NCBI RefSeq assembly: GCF_000204055.1
Contig: NW_006768780.1
Span: forward strand, 888,233-952,232
Direction of reading: 5' to 3'
From: Melampsora larici-populina 98AG31
Taxonomy: Eukaryota > Basidiomycota > Pucciniomycetes > Pucciniales > Melampsoraceae
Length of the DNA stretch: 64,000 nucleotides
The position numbers and the translations under genes are program-made. Positions 1 through 9,409 of the stretch are shown here, in pieces. The notes under the pieces are model-generated. The model saw nothing but the letters and a program-made list of their open reading frames with translations, made no database searches and had not been told where the DNA came from. The stretch's first letter is position 1. Each line of letters begins with the position of its first letter.

Positions 1-367
1 CAGACGCCAATCAAAATATGTTCACTTGTAAAGGAGGCTGCGTGGGGGAAATGAGTGAGTCGGGTTTTCTAGAGTCTTGTAATAAAGGGTTCATATTGTT
101 GGTTGTATTGACTTTTTCGTCATTCATTTGTTTTCATCAGCCTGTGCAAGCTGTATTTCACAGCAAGATCCCGCGTTACAAGATGGTAATAGTGGACAAC
201 CAACTGGTACCCAGACTCAGAGTACTCAAACCGCAACTGCTCAGAATGGCGCTCAGAATGGCGCTCAGAACGGAGCTCAGAACGGAGCTCAGAACGGAGC
301 TCAGAACGGAGCTTCTCTAGCTGACAACGTAATAAATCCTCAAACTGGCCTTCCAAATATCAACTAG
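1..367 (+). CDS. Secreted cysteine-rich family protein, 3' end (cut by window edge)
   Basis: This is the C-terminal part of a third member of the secreted family seen complete at 1510-2409 and 18155-19083. The frame enters at base 3. One exon ends at 54 (codon phase 1), a GT-AG intron covers 55-140, and the last exon runs 141-367. The exon before the intron encodes the motif F-T-C-K-G-G-C-V-G-E, matching Y-S-C-K-G-K-C-A-G-E of the paralogue. After the intron, T-C-A-S-C-I-S-x-x-D-P-A-L matches T-C-T-E-C-V-S-x-x-D-P-A-L. Unlike the paralogues, which stop three codons later, this copy continues with a Gln/Thr-rich linker and six QNGA repeats. It also lacks the intron that splits the last Cys codon in the paralogues. 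Family and frame are clear from conserved splice positions; the function (apoplastic or host-directed effector) is inference. The N-terminus lies outside the window. Confidence 0.8.
242..313 (+). repeat. 12-bp coding minisatellite (six QNGA units)
   Basis: Six tandem 12-bp units each encode Gln-Asn-Gly-Ala in the tail of the partial secreted protein. The first two units use AAT/GGC and the last four AAC/GGA, so the array grew from at least two variant units. Length polymorphism is expected here. Confidence 0.9.
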
Positions 368-1316
368 ATGCTACGTCTGGCTTCAACTCTCGAGTGTAGG
401 AAGCTTAAAGCTTGGGAACAGCTGTGTTTAGGAATCGGGCGTCTTGATGACCAGTCATTGAGGCTAACTACCTCACATGGCTTACTGATGCTTTAATCAC
501 GATTCGGAAATGTCGTTGTGTCTCTGATTGCTTTATATCATTGTATGTCTCGGATTTGTATTTAGGACAATAGATATTTCTTCATCTTTCTTTGCAAAAA
601 ATATCGTTCACCACCTTAACAAATTATCCTTTACAATGCCATTCTGAAGACTCCTACTATTCTTCAGGACATGTAGGAATTTTTCCGTCAGTTGATATGT
701 ATTAAATCCTACGATCTTGGTAGCCAGCTACTAACCCACGAGTCCGCAGACCTCACCAAGCCCGGAGCAAGATTAAAACGTGTTCGATCGAACTTCAATA
801 CGCCTTCTTGCACATGTTATAACAGGCTCACAGCCAAGCTCCTCTGATCAAAAGTCATTCTGATCTTGGCAAAGTTGAGACCGCGAGTTGAGATGCATCT
901 GAAACTCCATTCTCGAATGAAGAGCACACTGTTCACCGACTCGTTCTGGCAAGAATGCGATCGCCTTTCTGATCATCCACCGTCAAGTCACAAATTCAAG
1001 CCAAGCACCCGACCGCAGCTTTAAAGCAGTCGGTGGCAGACTAGTCTAAGAAACTGATTCCGCTCATCTAGAAATCTCCACAAGGTACACGAAATTCCTT
1101 AGCCTTTCGCACTCATGCTCAATCTTGTAATGTACACTCGTGTACGAATTGGAGCCCTCATATAAATGGAGACGCAGTCGTTCATGCTACCATCGAACGG
1201 CAAAGTCAATATGCTTAACGAGTTACATGACTTCGAAACTCTTCATCAAATCCTGATGCGTCAAACCCTCATAGCCACACTTTACGATATGATGCAGACG
1301 CAGCTAGGCTCTGATC
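368..1316. other. Intergenic; upstream region of the duplicated secreted-protein gene
   Basis: No gene is seen. From about 780 onward the sequence is recognisably similar to 17510 onward, upstream of the second complete paralogue. Similarity is patchy at first, then strong from about 1195 to the start codon, so the promoter was duplicated with the gene. Confidence 0.6.
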
Positions 1317-1324
1317 TATAAAAA
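1317..1324 (+). promoter_or_regulatory. TATA box of secreted-protein gene
   Basis: TATAAAAA lies 186 bp before the ATG at 1510, in a block conserved with the paralogue (TATAAAA at 17967). The flanking CCAGCT...CCAGCTAGAA and CTTCATCAAATCCCGATCC strings are conserved too. The leader is probably about 160 nt long. Confidence 0.6.
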
Positions 1325-1509
1325 CCAGCTCTTGCCAGCTAGAACAACTTCCCTTCATCAAATCCCGATCCAAACGTTCTTTACAAGCCTCATTTTCAGT
1401 CGCTCTGATATTATCATACCTTTAGTCAGATTCAACTATCACATCTTCCTTCCACACGCATCAAATCCTCGAATTAAACACCCTCCTATCCTATCCAAGC
1501 AAGATCATC

Positions 1510-2409
1510 ATGCGTTCATTCCTTTCTACCCTTGTATTCGTGGCAGTGTGTGCTTACTCAGCCCGTGCTGATGCCCCTGCTAGCCCAGCAAACAGCCCAG
1601 CGGGTGCCCAACCAAAGATCGTTACCATGAAATGTAGTCAAGCTTTCATGCCTATCTCTGAAGCCGACCTGGCGGCCATGAACTCGACTGACCCTACGCA
1701 AGCTCCAGCAGGAAACTGTAAGTTCAACAAGTTCTGATTTATAAGGCTATGGTATTCAAGTAGATCGCAAGACCTTACATCTGTTTATTTCTCCACCAGA
1801 CTCGACTGTTCCCACAGAGGCAGCTTGCAAAGCCTTCGATGATCCCACTGGTGGGTTCTGCAACCCCAAGTCTTGCGTTGGCTACCCAGGTTCGTACTTA
1901 CAAGCATAAGTGGCGATCGCAGCTCAAGGTACTAACAAGTGCGAAAAAAACAGTGGGCGAGCAATGCAATGAAGTGATCATTACAGGTGCCAATAGCACT
2001 AGTCTTTCTAACACTACTGTCGCTCGTGTGTCCTGCGAAGTCAATTACTTCAAGCCTGCGCCCAACGATGCCGACCAACGAGTTCGTAAGTAAATTTCTA
2101 GCTCTCTCTTTGTGAAGTACGGACACCACTAATTTTCCATCGTTTTACAAAGTCTGCACTGCCCAAGATCAGAAGATCTACAGCTGCAAGGGTAAATGCG
2201 CAGGCGAAGCCAGTGAGTTACAACTTCCTTGAACATGACTTCCCTTGAACAGAATCTGATGGTGCTCCTCGTTTTTTTTGCCAGCCTGCACTGAATGGTG
2301 AGTCACTGATTGGGTTTTGACAGATGTCTTCTTACCAATATTCTGACGAGGTTCCGTTATTTGTGCATTCAGTGTCAGCATGAGCGATCCAGCTCTCGCA
2401 AACTTGTAG
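1510..2409 (+). CDS. Small secreted cysteine-rich protein (candidate effector), 179 aa
   Basis: Six exons: 1510-1717, 1800-1889, 1954-2085, 2153-2212, 2285-2297, 2373-2409 (540 nt, 179 aa). All introns are GT-AG; four are phase 1 and the last is phase 2, splitting a Cys codon. The intron before 1954 contains the branch-point string TACTAAC. A signal peptide is evident: Met-Arg, a hydrophobic core (residues 4-16), and an A-R-A cleavage site near residue 20. The mature part starts with an Ala/Pro/Ser-rich linker and then has 11 cysteines, including C-K-G-K-C and C-T-E-C near the C-terminus. It also has N-glycosylation sequons (N-Y-S, N-S-T, N-T-T). It is about 94% identical to the paralogue at 18155. 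Rust secreted Cys-rich proteins of this size are often haustorial effectors, but that role is inferred only from secretion and clustering. No catalytic domain is recognised. Confidence 0.88.
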
Positions 2410-3468
2410 GCCTTCGTTGGTTCATCAGATAGGTCATAGACGACGAGATCTGGGCCATGGAGGTCTAGTTGGGAAACTCTTTCACGATTTTTGTTCATTT
2501 CCTTCACAATAGTACGCTTTTGAAGCCAGCGTGTAAAGCCTATTGTTTACATTATGACTTCCAAGGATGAACTACAAATAGATGTGACTACACTGCTGCT
2601 TACTTAGCATGAAAAGCACTATCGATCTGAACACCCATTCCTTGGGCATTTTCGTATCTTATCACCTTTCTCTTATCTCTTGTTGGAAGCAATTAGTCAA
2701 TTTAACTTCAAGGATCACCCTTTACTGGGTCTTCTCATGGTATAAATCGAGTTCCCGCCTCTTAAATTGACTGTCCTTGATCAAATTTGTCCGTTCAATC
2801 TACGATATCACCCTCACTCACATTCTACAATGACCCTTAAGGGAAATCTGCACTTTTTATGTGACATTCTGAGAAACTACAGCTATTCAAGAAAATGTCA
2901 CGGTCATACTTTTTTTCCCGTTTTACCCCAATTGCCACACACAAATACAGCTGATGCAGAGCGCAGCCAAGCTGTACAGGACCATCAATTTGATCAACCC
3001 CAAATCCCAACTTGGCTGTCAACCTACCTCCAATTCTGTGCTCTCTATCAAAGATGCTCATGCCCCTTGATCCCATACCCCCTTGGTTTGTCATCACCTC
3101 AGCCCACCTCCTCCTTACTCCTGTTCTTACTTTCAATTCCAAATCACAGGGCCAAATCACTGCCCTCTGGCCACCCAGAGCAGTCCCATACACCCACAAA
3201 ACTTCTGTCAAAACTGTGCTTTTTCTTTAAGCCACCAGGTGTTTGTATGGAAGAGCAGTGGGGGTCAATCCTGTATAGTCCAAATGACATTCAGCCATCT
3301 TTAATTCACCCAAGTATTGATGTGCATATAGTGTGGTAGGTTGAAGAGGCTCATAGAAGTCCCAACAATTGGATACATCTTGGTTGACATACATTCAGAA
3401 TTGTCAGGAGCCCTAAGGAGAGCACTATCCAAGCTTGAAATCCTCAGTCATCAGCTGGAGTCACTTGG
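2410..3468. other. Intergenic, no supported gene
   Basis: Several short open frames occur (the longest at 2767-3339), but none resembles a protein and none has matching splice structure. About 3345-3468 reads open as a short fragment directly before the LTR-like repeat; it may be a transposon relic. Confidence 0.5.
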
Positions 3469-4977
3469 TGTAGAACTTATAACCCAACAAGGTCTATACA
3501 GAGCATGAAGGGGATAATCTACCAATAAAAGACTAGTAGAAGATGTCTACGGACTGCCCTCCTAAAACAAGACAATCAGAAAGGGGAACTCTGCTGTGAG
3601 TACTGATAAGTATCAAAAGAGAAAATCAACTTGATTTAATTCTTGATGGACTAAATCCATGTTTTTTTAGATGAAAAGCACCATTTTAATTGACTGTCAA
3701 CACTTATAGTGTTATTACAGACTGAGAACTAAAGAAAAATAGTGCAATATCCTTTTGATATTATTCTCAAAAGACTTTATAAGTCAAAACACTACAACAC
3801 TAAAGTAAATTTCTCTTTGTAGCTATAATAAAGGGCATATTTAAGTGACCAGGTACTATTAAAATACATTTAGGATGATCAAAAAATGATAATGTTGTAA
3901 ATGATGAAGAAAAAAGGGGGAAATCAACACCCAAATCCTTCATTTGGTAATGTATCACACCAATACAATGATTAACAAATTCAAAAATCAACAAAAACCC
4001 TCTGATATAACCTTATGATGTCATTATTATTATGGTTTTCCGTGATTAAAGCTGTGAGCTGGATCAATTGATGTTAATAAATGATGAACTGATCTTCTTA
4101 TGATGAATACAGGTGATTTGTTCCTAATATTCATGGCTGAAAACCATTTTTAGAATCACAGATTTTTTGTAAAGTTATTCAATTTTGGATTACTATAGCT
4201 CCTTTGATAGCTCCCTTGATACTGATCATTTATTGCCCCAATATGACCTATCTCGTATCAGTGATGAAGAAGTTATTGAGCTGTAGAGATTCAGAAAATA
4301 AGCTTTTTGTCATGTAAATTTTGCTAAATGTGTGTATGTAAGCTCAGGTTGTGGGTGTGTTTTTTGTTTTGTCTTGCGCTGAGGCGCAACTTGGCGCACC
4401 AGGCGCATTTTTTGCAAAGCAAAATTTTCAAGAGCCAAGATGTTGTTTTTTGTCAATACTTTTTCTAATTTTGAAGTTGCTGGAGCCATCTACCAAAACA
4501 CTTTTGCCATGTAAAGTTGAGCAAGAGATGTCTTTGGGGTTCCTCGTTAGTATACAAGTCCTACTGCTGATGTCAACAACTCTAATATTGGTGACAGGAC
4601 ATAGGATTCCCTAGATTTGATGTGATTTTCAAAAAGGTGTGCTGAACCCCCAATTTCCCAAATTTTCTGACTCCCAGGCACACCCAACACACTTTTTTTG
4701 TGCTGCACCAACAACCTGAATGTAAGCACAAAATTTGAAACTCACACCATTTTCTTTGTATCCTTATATCTTTTTCACTACTCCTCTGTTACTATTGATT
4801 TAAATGTTGTACATTATGAAAAAATGTATTGCACATCAAATGAAATATCAATAATCCTGATCTGACAAGTCTTGACATATGTAATTAGCTGAAAAACCTC
4901 CAATTTCAATGGATTTTGACCATTTTCAACACATTTCTCACCTAATATTGATTTCTCTTCTATGAAAAGATCATCCT
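3469..4977 (+). repeat. LTR-like repeat, copy 1, left part
   Basis: Starts TGTAGAACTTATAACCCAAC and continues after the gypsy insertion to 11350, ending ...TTTAACTCCCA. A second copy occupies 44022-45804. Both start TG and end CA, so each may be a solo LTR of an old retroelement, but no target duplication or internal region could be identified. It is interrupted by a MITE at 4344-4719 and by the gypsy element at 4978. Confidence 0.6.
4344..4719. mobile_element. hAT-like MITE, 376 bp, 8-bp TSD
   Basis: Terminal inverted repeats TCAGGTTGT / ACAACCTGA are flanked by the perfect 8-bp direct repeat ATGTAAGC (4336-4343 and 4720-4727). The other copy of the host repeat (around 45305) has a single, slightly diverged site and no insert. 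It has no coding capacity. An 8-bp duplication is the hallmark of hAT transposition. Confidence 0.85.
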
Positions 4978-5183
4978 TGTTATGGACAGACTTGGGGGTT
5001 TTCGGCGACGAGGGTCAAGGGAGTTCTGGTGAGGATTTGTATCTATTACCAGTCTTCCTATGTGGATTGTCGGATGAGGGAAAATCTGTACAGGCAATGT
5101 ATCTACAACTATAAGATGGTTCTCGAGCTTGTGACATGTAATGTGAATATGTCACTCAAGTGAAATAGAACCAGTTCATAACA
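4978..5183 (-). repeat. 3' LTR of gypsy element
   Basis: 206 bp, TG...CA ends, identical by eye to 10899-11104. It is the 3' LTR relative to the minus-strand reading direction. Confidence 0.95.
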
Positions 5184-5197
5184 TTATCCCCCCTTTA
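5184..5197 (-). promoter_or_regulatory. Polypurine tract of gypsy element
   Basis: On the minus strand this reads TAAAGGGGGGATAA directly before the 3' LTR, the expected position for the plus-strand DNA primer. Confidence 0.8.
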
Positions 5198-5278
5198 ATG
5201 CCCAAGCTTCCTCTTGCAAGCTCTGCATTCTTTCCACGGGCTGCGTTAAAAAACCCAGTGGGAAAAAGCATAGCCCTC

Positions 5279-8200
5279 TCACTTCTTCCGCCTTCTCCTT
5301 TTGTACTTATTTGTTGCGTCGGGATATTTTAAATTAAACTCATTAACTAAATCTTGACTATTCTTGAGGTTGATTTCGGGTTCCCATGAATTGTTTTCCT
5401 TGCCAAATCCTTTCCAACTCACAAAGTATTCCTTCTTGTTGTACCTTCTTCTACAATCTAGTATCTCGTTGACTTCCCATTCTTCTTCATCCTGTATTAT
5501 GATTGGTTCGACTGGGGGTTGTTTTCGTTGATGTATTGTATCCGGGTTATGTTTCCTGAGTACAGAGACATGAAATACAGGATGGACGCTTTTCATGGAA
5601 AGAGGGAGATTCAATTTATAAGTAGAATTTGATATCTTTTGGATAATGAAGAAAGGACCTAGCCATCTATTTTCTAATTTTGGGCTTGGCCTAGTTGTCG
5701 AAATGTTTCGTCCGTTCAACCAGACTTGGTCTCCTACTTCCCATCTTGGTGTTTGTTGTACTCTTTTGTCAAATTGTTCTTTCATCTTCTCTTGAGTTAA
5801 TTCTAAACATTGATTTAATTCAGATTGCACTTCGGCGAGTGTTTGCATCCTCTTCTCTACTGCTGGCACACACTGTTCAGCTGATGGTACTTTGTTGAAT
5901 GATGGGTTAAATCCATAGTTAGCTTTAAACGGTGAAATGCCCGTGGATTCATGGTCTTTGTTGTTATACGAGAACTCAGCTGTGGGCAGTAGACTTTCCC
6001 AATCGTCTTGTCGATATTTAACGAAATGTCGTAAATATTGTTCGATTACTTTATTGACGATCTCGCTTTGACCGTCTGTACGTGGGTGGAAAGCGGTTGA
6101 CGGGTGAAGGCGTATACCTAGGCGTTTGTCAATTTCTTCCGTGATCTGTGAAATGAAAATACTACCCCTATCTGAGATTATCGTCTTGGGAGTTCCATGA
6201 AGCTTCCATACGTTCTTCATCATGAGATCTGCTAGGTCTTCAGCCGACATTGATTCAGTACAAGCAATGAAATGACTCATTTTCGTTAATCTATCCACCA
6301 CGGTTAATATGCTGTCGTAGCCGTTTGATGCAGGGAGGCCGGTGATAAGGTCATATGAGATATCCGTCCACGGGCCAGCCGGTATCGGTAATGGCTCCAG
6401 AGTCCCAAAGGGTTTCTGTGTGGTTGATTTAACCCTTAGACAAGAGTCACAACCGTCCACGTACCTGTTGACGTACGCTTTCTGAGATGGCCAGATGAAG
6501 CTTCTCCTGACCAATCCGAGAGTCTTTGCTCGACCTGGGTGGCCCGCAAGCAATGAGTCGTGTCTGCTTCTTAGTATTGAGTATTTGATGTCGTCGACGT
6601 CCGGTACCTCTATTCTACCTTGGTTGTAGAGGATACCATCTTGTACTTTGTAATGCTTCAAAGCTGCTTTCGTCTTGGCTGATATCGGGTTCAAGGTTGC
6701 GTTCATCAGTTCCCCTATCCTGTCACACTCTTTGCTTGCGTCTCTGATTCGTTGTATAATTTGATCATCCGTAGGAATGTCCGGTGCCTTAGTGTCAGTT
6801 TCAGCGATGCCCAATACATCCACCTCAAACCAGTGCTCAGAATTGTCGAGTGCAACCACTTCATCTTCGAAGAACCCCTCTACGCTAGCAAGCTCGACCG
6901 GGAACGTGTCTGGGCCGATGTTTTCGGGTCTTAACAACTGGCCAAAGGTCAATTTTTCCTCGTTAGTAGGCGCCAGGTCCGGTCTTCTAGATAAGGCATC
7001 TGGTTTGGTAGCTTTACTGCCGGGTCGGAATTTAATCACGAAATCGAAACAGCCCAGTGTCTCCGCCCATCGAGCCTGTCTGCGGGTAAGCTGCTTGGTT
7101 GTCATGAAAGACTCCAGGTTACGATGGTCCGTGTAGACTATCACATCTAGGCGGTTGGGGTTTCCCTCCAGGTAGTGGCGCCACTCTTTGAAAGACGCGA
7201 CAATCGCCAGTAGTTCCTTATCAAAGATCTCGTAGTTCCTTTCAGCTTGGACTAGTGATCTGGACAGGTAAGCTACTGGGTGGAGTTCTCCATCGTCCTC
7301 GCTGCGTTGTGATAGCACTGCTCCTAATGCAAAATCGGAGCAGTCACATTCCAGAGTAAACGGCTTGTATGGATCGGCTATCTTCAGTACGGGTGCGGTG
7401 GTGAAGGAGGTCTTCAGGCTCTCAAAGGCTTTTTCGCATTTTTCATCCCAGACATAGTGCGTGTTGAGCTTGGTCAGATTATGAAGTGGTCTTGTGGTTC
7501 TTGAAAATTGGTTGATGAAACGTCGGTAAAAATTGGCGAATCCAATGAAGCGTTGGAGTTCAGATACTGATTGGGGTGCTGGCCATTCTTTGACGGCTTT
7601 CACTTTCGTCGGGTCCATTCTGATTTTATTCTTAGAGATAATAAGGCCAAGGTATTCAATTTCCTTCTTCGAGAACTCGCATTTTTCGGGTTTCAGCCAG
7701 AGTGTATGCTTGGATAGGACGTCAAGTACGCCATCAACAGCGCCTTCGTGATCTACTTTAGGCTTTGTATAAATCATAATGTCATCCAAGAAGGCCGCGG
7801 TGTCTTTACCTATACGTCCCAATAAGATATCTTGAATAAAGTATTGGAAATAACCAGGGGCGCCAGTTGGCCCAAAAGGCATAGTCAGAGGTGCAAACTG
7901 GCCTTGTTTGCATATAAAGGCCAGTTTATCCTCATCACCCTCTGCTACTCGAAGATTACCGTACGCATTGCGCATATCAAGCTTGGTAAAGTCTTCGGCA
8001 TCCAGCAAACTGTCGACTAAGTCCATAGTCAACGGTAGTGGGTATTTGTTCTTGACGGTTAGGGCGTTGAGCTTACGGTAATCAAAACAAGGGCGCAGAT
8101 TGCCGTCCTTCTTCCCTGTGAATAACACAGGGGCAGCCCATGGCGAAGTGGTTCGACGGATAGTCCCGTTGGCTAAGCCTGAATTCACCAATTCCTCCAA

Positions 8201-9409
8201 AGCAGCGTCCTCGGCTGGTGATAATGGAATTATCCTGCTAGCCTGCGGTTGAGCTCCTGGTATCAGTTCGACACGAAAGTCGTAGCGGCGTCTCGGGGGT
8301 AGGCGTTGGGCATTGGACTTCCTAAACATGTGTAAGTGCCTATGATACCTAGACGGGACAATTTCCTCTAGAGCTTTGACGGGTTCGAGTTTCTTTTTGT
8401 CGGCGGCGAGTCGTGCTGAGGTTGACCAGGACGTCTTGGCTGCTGTGACCTGGATTGATGTGTTATTCAAGGGAGAAACAGGCTTGCCAGCTGTTCGGGT
8501 TGAACATGGGTTGGAATCAGTAATAAACTCACATTGCGGGGGCGTTGATATATCTAAAAAGACATTAGCCCCCTCGTCACTGTTCCTTGCGTGCCCCTGA
8601 GGCTCCTCCTTGGGATCGTCGGGGTTCTGTGGCGGGACGGACGAGGCCGTATTCACTACGGCCGCAATGCTCGTATCCGGGTCTTGTGTCGTGATGTGTT
8701 CGTGGTTTTCGTTGTTCGTGGTGGGTGTAATCGTGATAAGGGGGGAACTATCGGGAGATAGAGGGTTGTCATCTGTTTCAAGGTGATTAGGATTAACTGG
8801 ACTCTCGAACTCACATTGCGGGGATGCTAACGTGTCAGAATTGACACACATCCCCTCGTAATTGTGCCTAGCGTCCCTCATGGGGTCCAACGAGTGGCCA
8901 GATAAGGGTGTTTTCGGCCAATACGAAACCAATGAAGTGGTTGCAACGTGAGTCTCGGCTGGGTGTACCATACTTTTACTCCAGTCAATCAGGTGAAAGT
9001 TTTTCTTGATCCATGGCATGCCAAGTATGCCGTCGTACGAGTCTTTGAGTCTTGTAATGATGAATGGGGTCGGTAATGGGTCGGATTTGATAAAAAGGTG
9101 GGTCTTGAAGGAAGATCGGCTCTCAGAGCCGTCGAATCCAGTGATCAATTGGTCATGTCGATCAGCACCGGCTATCAAGCCAGCGTGGTAGGCAAATGAT
9201 TCACTGAGCACATCGTGCGTAGCACCTGAATCAATGAGGAACGTAGCGGGAAATGTTTGGGACGGTGTGGCTCGGGGAATTTGGGACATGGATAATGTGG
9301 TGTGTAAAAAAATGCGCGGGTCGTTTGTATTGCACAAGTTCATTCTACTAGATCCCACATTAATTGATGACAAATTCTCCAGGTGGCTCAGGATGGGCAC
9401 AACCTTCAA
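5279..9409 (-). CDS. pol: Gypsy Pol polyprotein (PR-RT-RH-IN-chromodomain), 1376 aa
   Basis: A single intact frame. Aspartic protease motif D-S-G-A at residues 60-63. The reverse transcriptase has the palm motif F-L-D-D with the aspartates near 542-543. RNase H shows T-L-E-C-D-C-S-D-F and V-Y-T-D-H. The integrase has an N-terminal zinc motif (G-H-P-G and C-D-S-C, near 950-970) and the D, D, E core (D-I-S-Y-D near 1016, S-D-R-G-S near 1080, S-E-I-V-N near 1118). A C-terminal chromodomain has W-E-V-N-E-I-L and W-K-G-F with the aromatic cage, followed by a basic tail. The nominal start is a TTG codon. The frame overlaps gag by 50 nt and is shifted +1 relative to it, so expression by programmed frameshifting or re-initiation is likely. 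Length and order are normal for chromoviruses. Confidence 0.96.
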   Translation of the reverse strand: MKVVPILSHLENLSSINVGSSRMNLCNTNDPRIFLHTTLSMSQIPRATPSQTFPATFLIDSGATHDVLSESFAYHAGLIAGADRHDQLITGFDGSESRSSFKTHLFIKSDPLPTPFIITRLKDSYDGILGMPWIKKNFHLIDWSKSMVHPAETHVATTSLVSYWPKTPLSGHSLDPMRDARHNYEGMCVNSDTLASPQCEFESPVNPNHLETDDNPLSPDSSPLITITPTTNNENHEHITTQDPDTSIAAVVNTASSVPPQNPDDPKEEPQGHARNSDEGANVFLDISTPPQCEFITDSNPCSTRTAGKPVSPLNNTSIQVTAAKTSWSTSARLAADKKKLEPVKALEEIVPSRYHRHLHMFRKSNAQRLPPRRRYDFRVELIPGAQPQASRIIPLSPAEDAALEELVNSGLANGTIRRTTSPWAAPVLFTGKKDGNLRPCFDYRKLNALTVKNKYPLPLTMDLVDSLLDAEDFTKLDMRNAYGNLRVAEGDEDKLAFICKQGQFAPLTMPFGPTGAPGYFQYFIQDILLGRIGKDTAAFLDDIMIYTKPKVDHEGAVDGVLDVLSKHTLWLKPEKCEFSKKEIEYLGLIISKNKIRMDPTKVKAVKEWPAPQSVSELQRFIGFANFYRRFINQFSRTTRPLHNLTKLNTHYVWDEKCEKAFESLKTSFTTAPVLKIADPYKPFTLECDCSDFALGAVLSQRSEDDGELHPVAYLSRSLVQAERNYEIFDKELLAIVASFKEWRHYLEGNPNRLDVIVYTDHRNLESFMTTKQLTRRQARWAETLGCFDFVIKFRPGSKATKPDALSRRPDLAPTNEEKLTFGQLLRPENIGPDTFPVELASVEGFFEDEVVALDNSEHWFEVDVLGIAETDTKAPDIPTDDQIIQRIRDASKECDRIGELMNATLNPISAKTKAALKHYKVQDGILYNQGRIEVPDVDDIKYSILRSRHDSLLAGHPGRAKTLGLVRRSFIWPSQKAYVNRYVDGCDSCLRVKSTTQKPFGTLEPLPIPAGPWTDISYDLITGLPASNGYDSILTVVDRLTKMSHFIACTESMSAEDLADLMMKNVWKLHGTPKTIISDRGSIFISQITEEIDKRLGIRLHPSTAFHPRTDGQSEIVNKVIEQYLRHFVKYRQDDWESLLPTAEFSYNNKDHESTGISPFKANYGFNPSFNKVPSAEQCVPAVEKRMQTLAEVQSELNQCLELTQEKMKEQFDKRVQQTPRWEVGDQVWLNGRNISTTRPSPKLENRWLGPFFIIQKISNSTYKLNLPLSMKSVHPVFHVSVLRKHNPDTIHQRKQPPVEPIIIQDEEEWEVNEILDCRRRYNKKEYFVSWKGFGKENNSWEPEINLKNSQDLVNEFNLKYPDATNKYKRRRRKK

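Larger units (their letters stand above)
779..2409 (+). repeat. Duplicated block, copy 1 (partner 17508-19083)
   Basis: Gene, core promoter and at least part of the upstream region correspond between the two blocks, which lie 16.7 kb apart in the same orientation. Exons align without gaps (exon lengths are identical), while introns differ markedly. The two copies are now separated mainly by transposons, including the gypsy element and the 2.7-kb GTAGGCG element. Confidence 0.75.

Noticed and set aside
2767..3339. 190-codon open frame as a gene
   Set aside because: No start context, domain, splice structure or codon character. The minus strand is equally open. It lies in repeat-like DNA.
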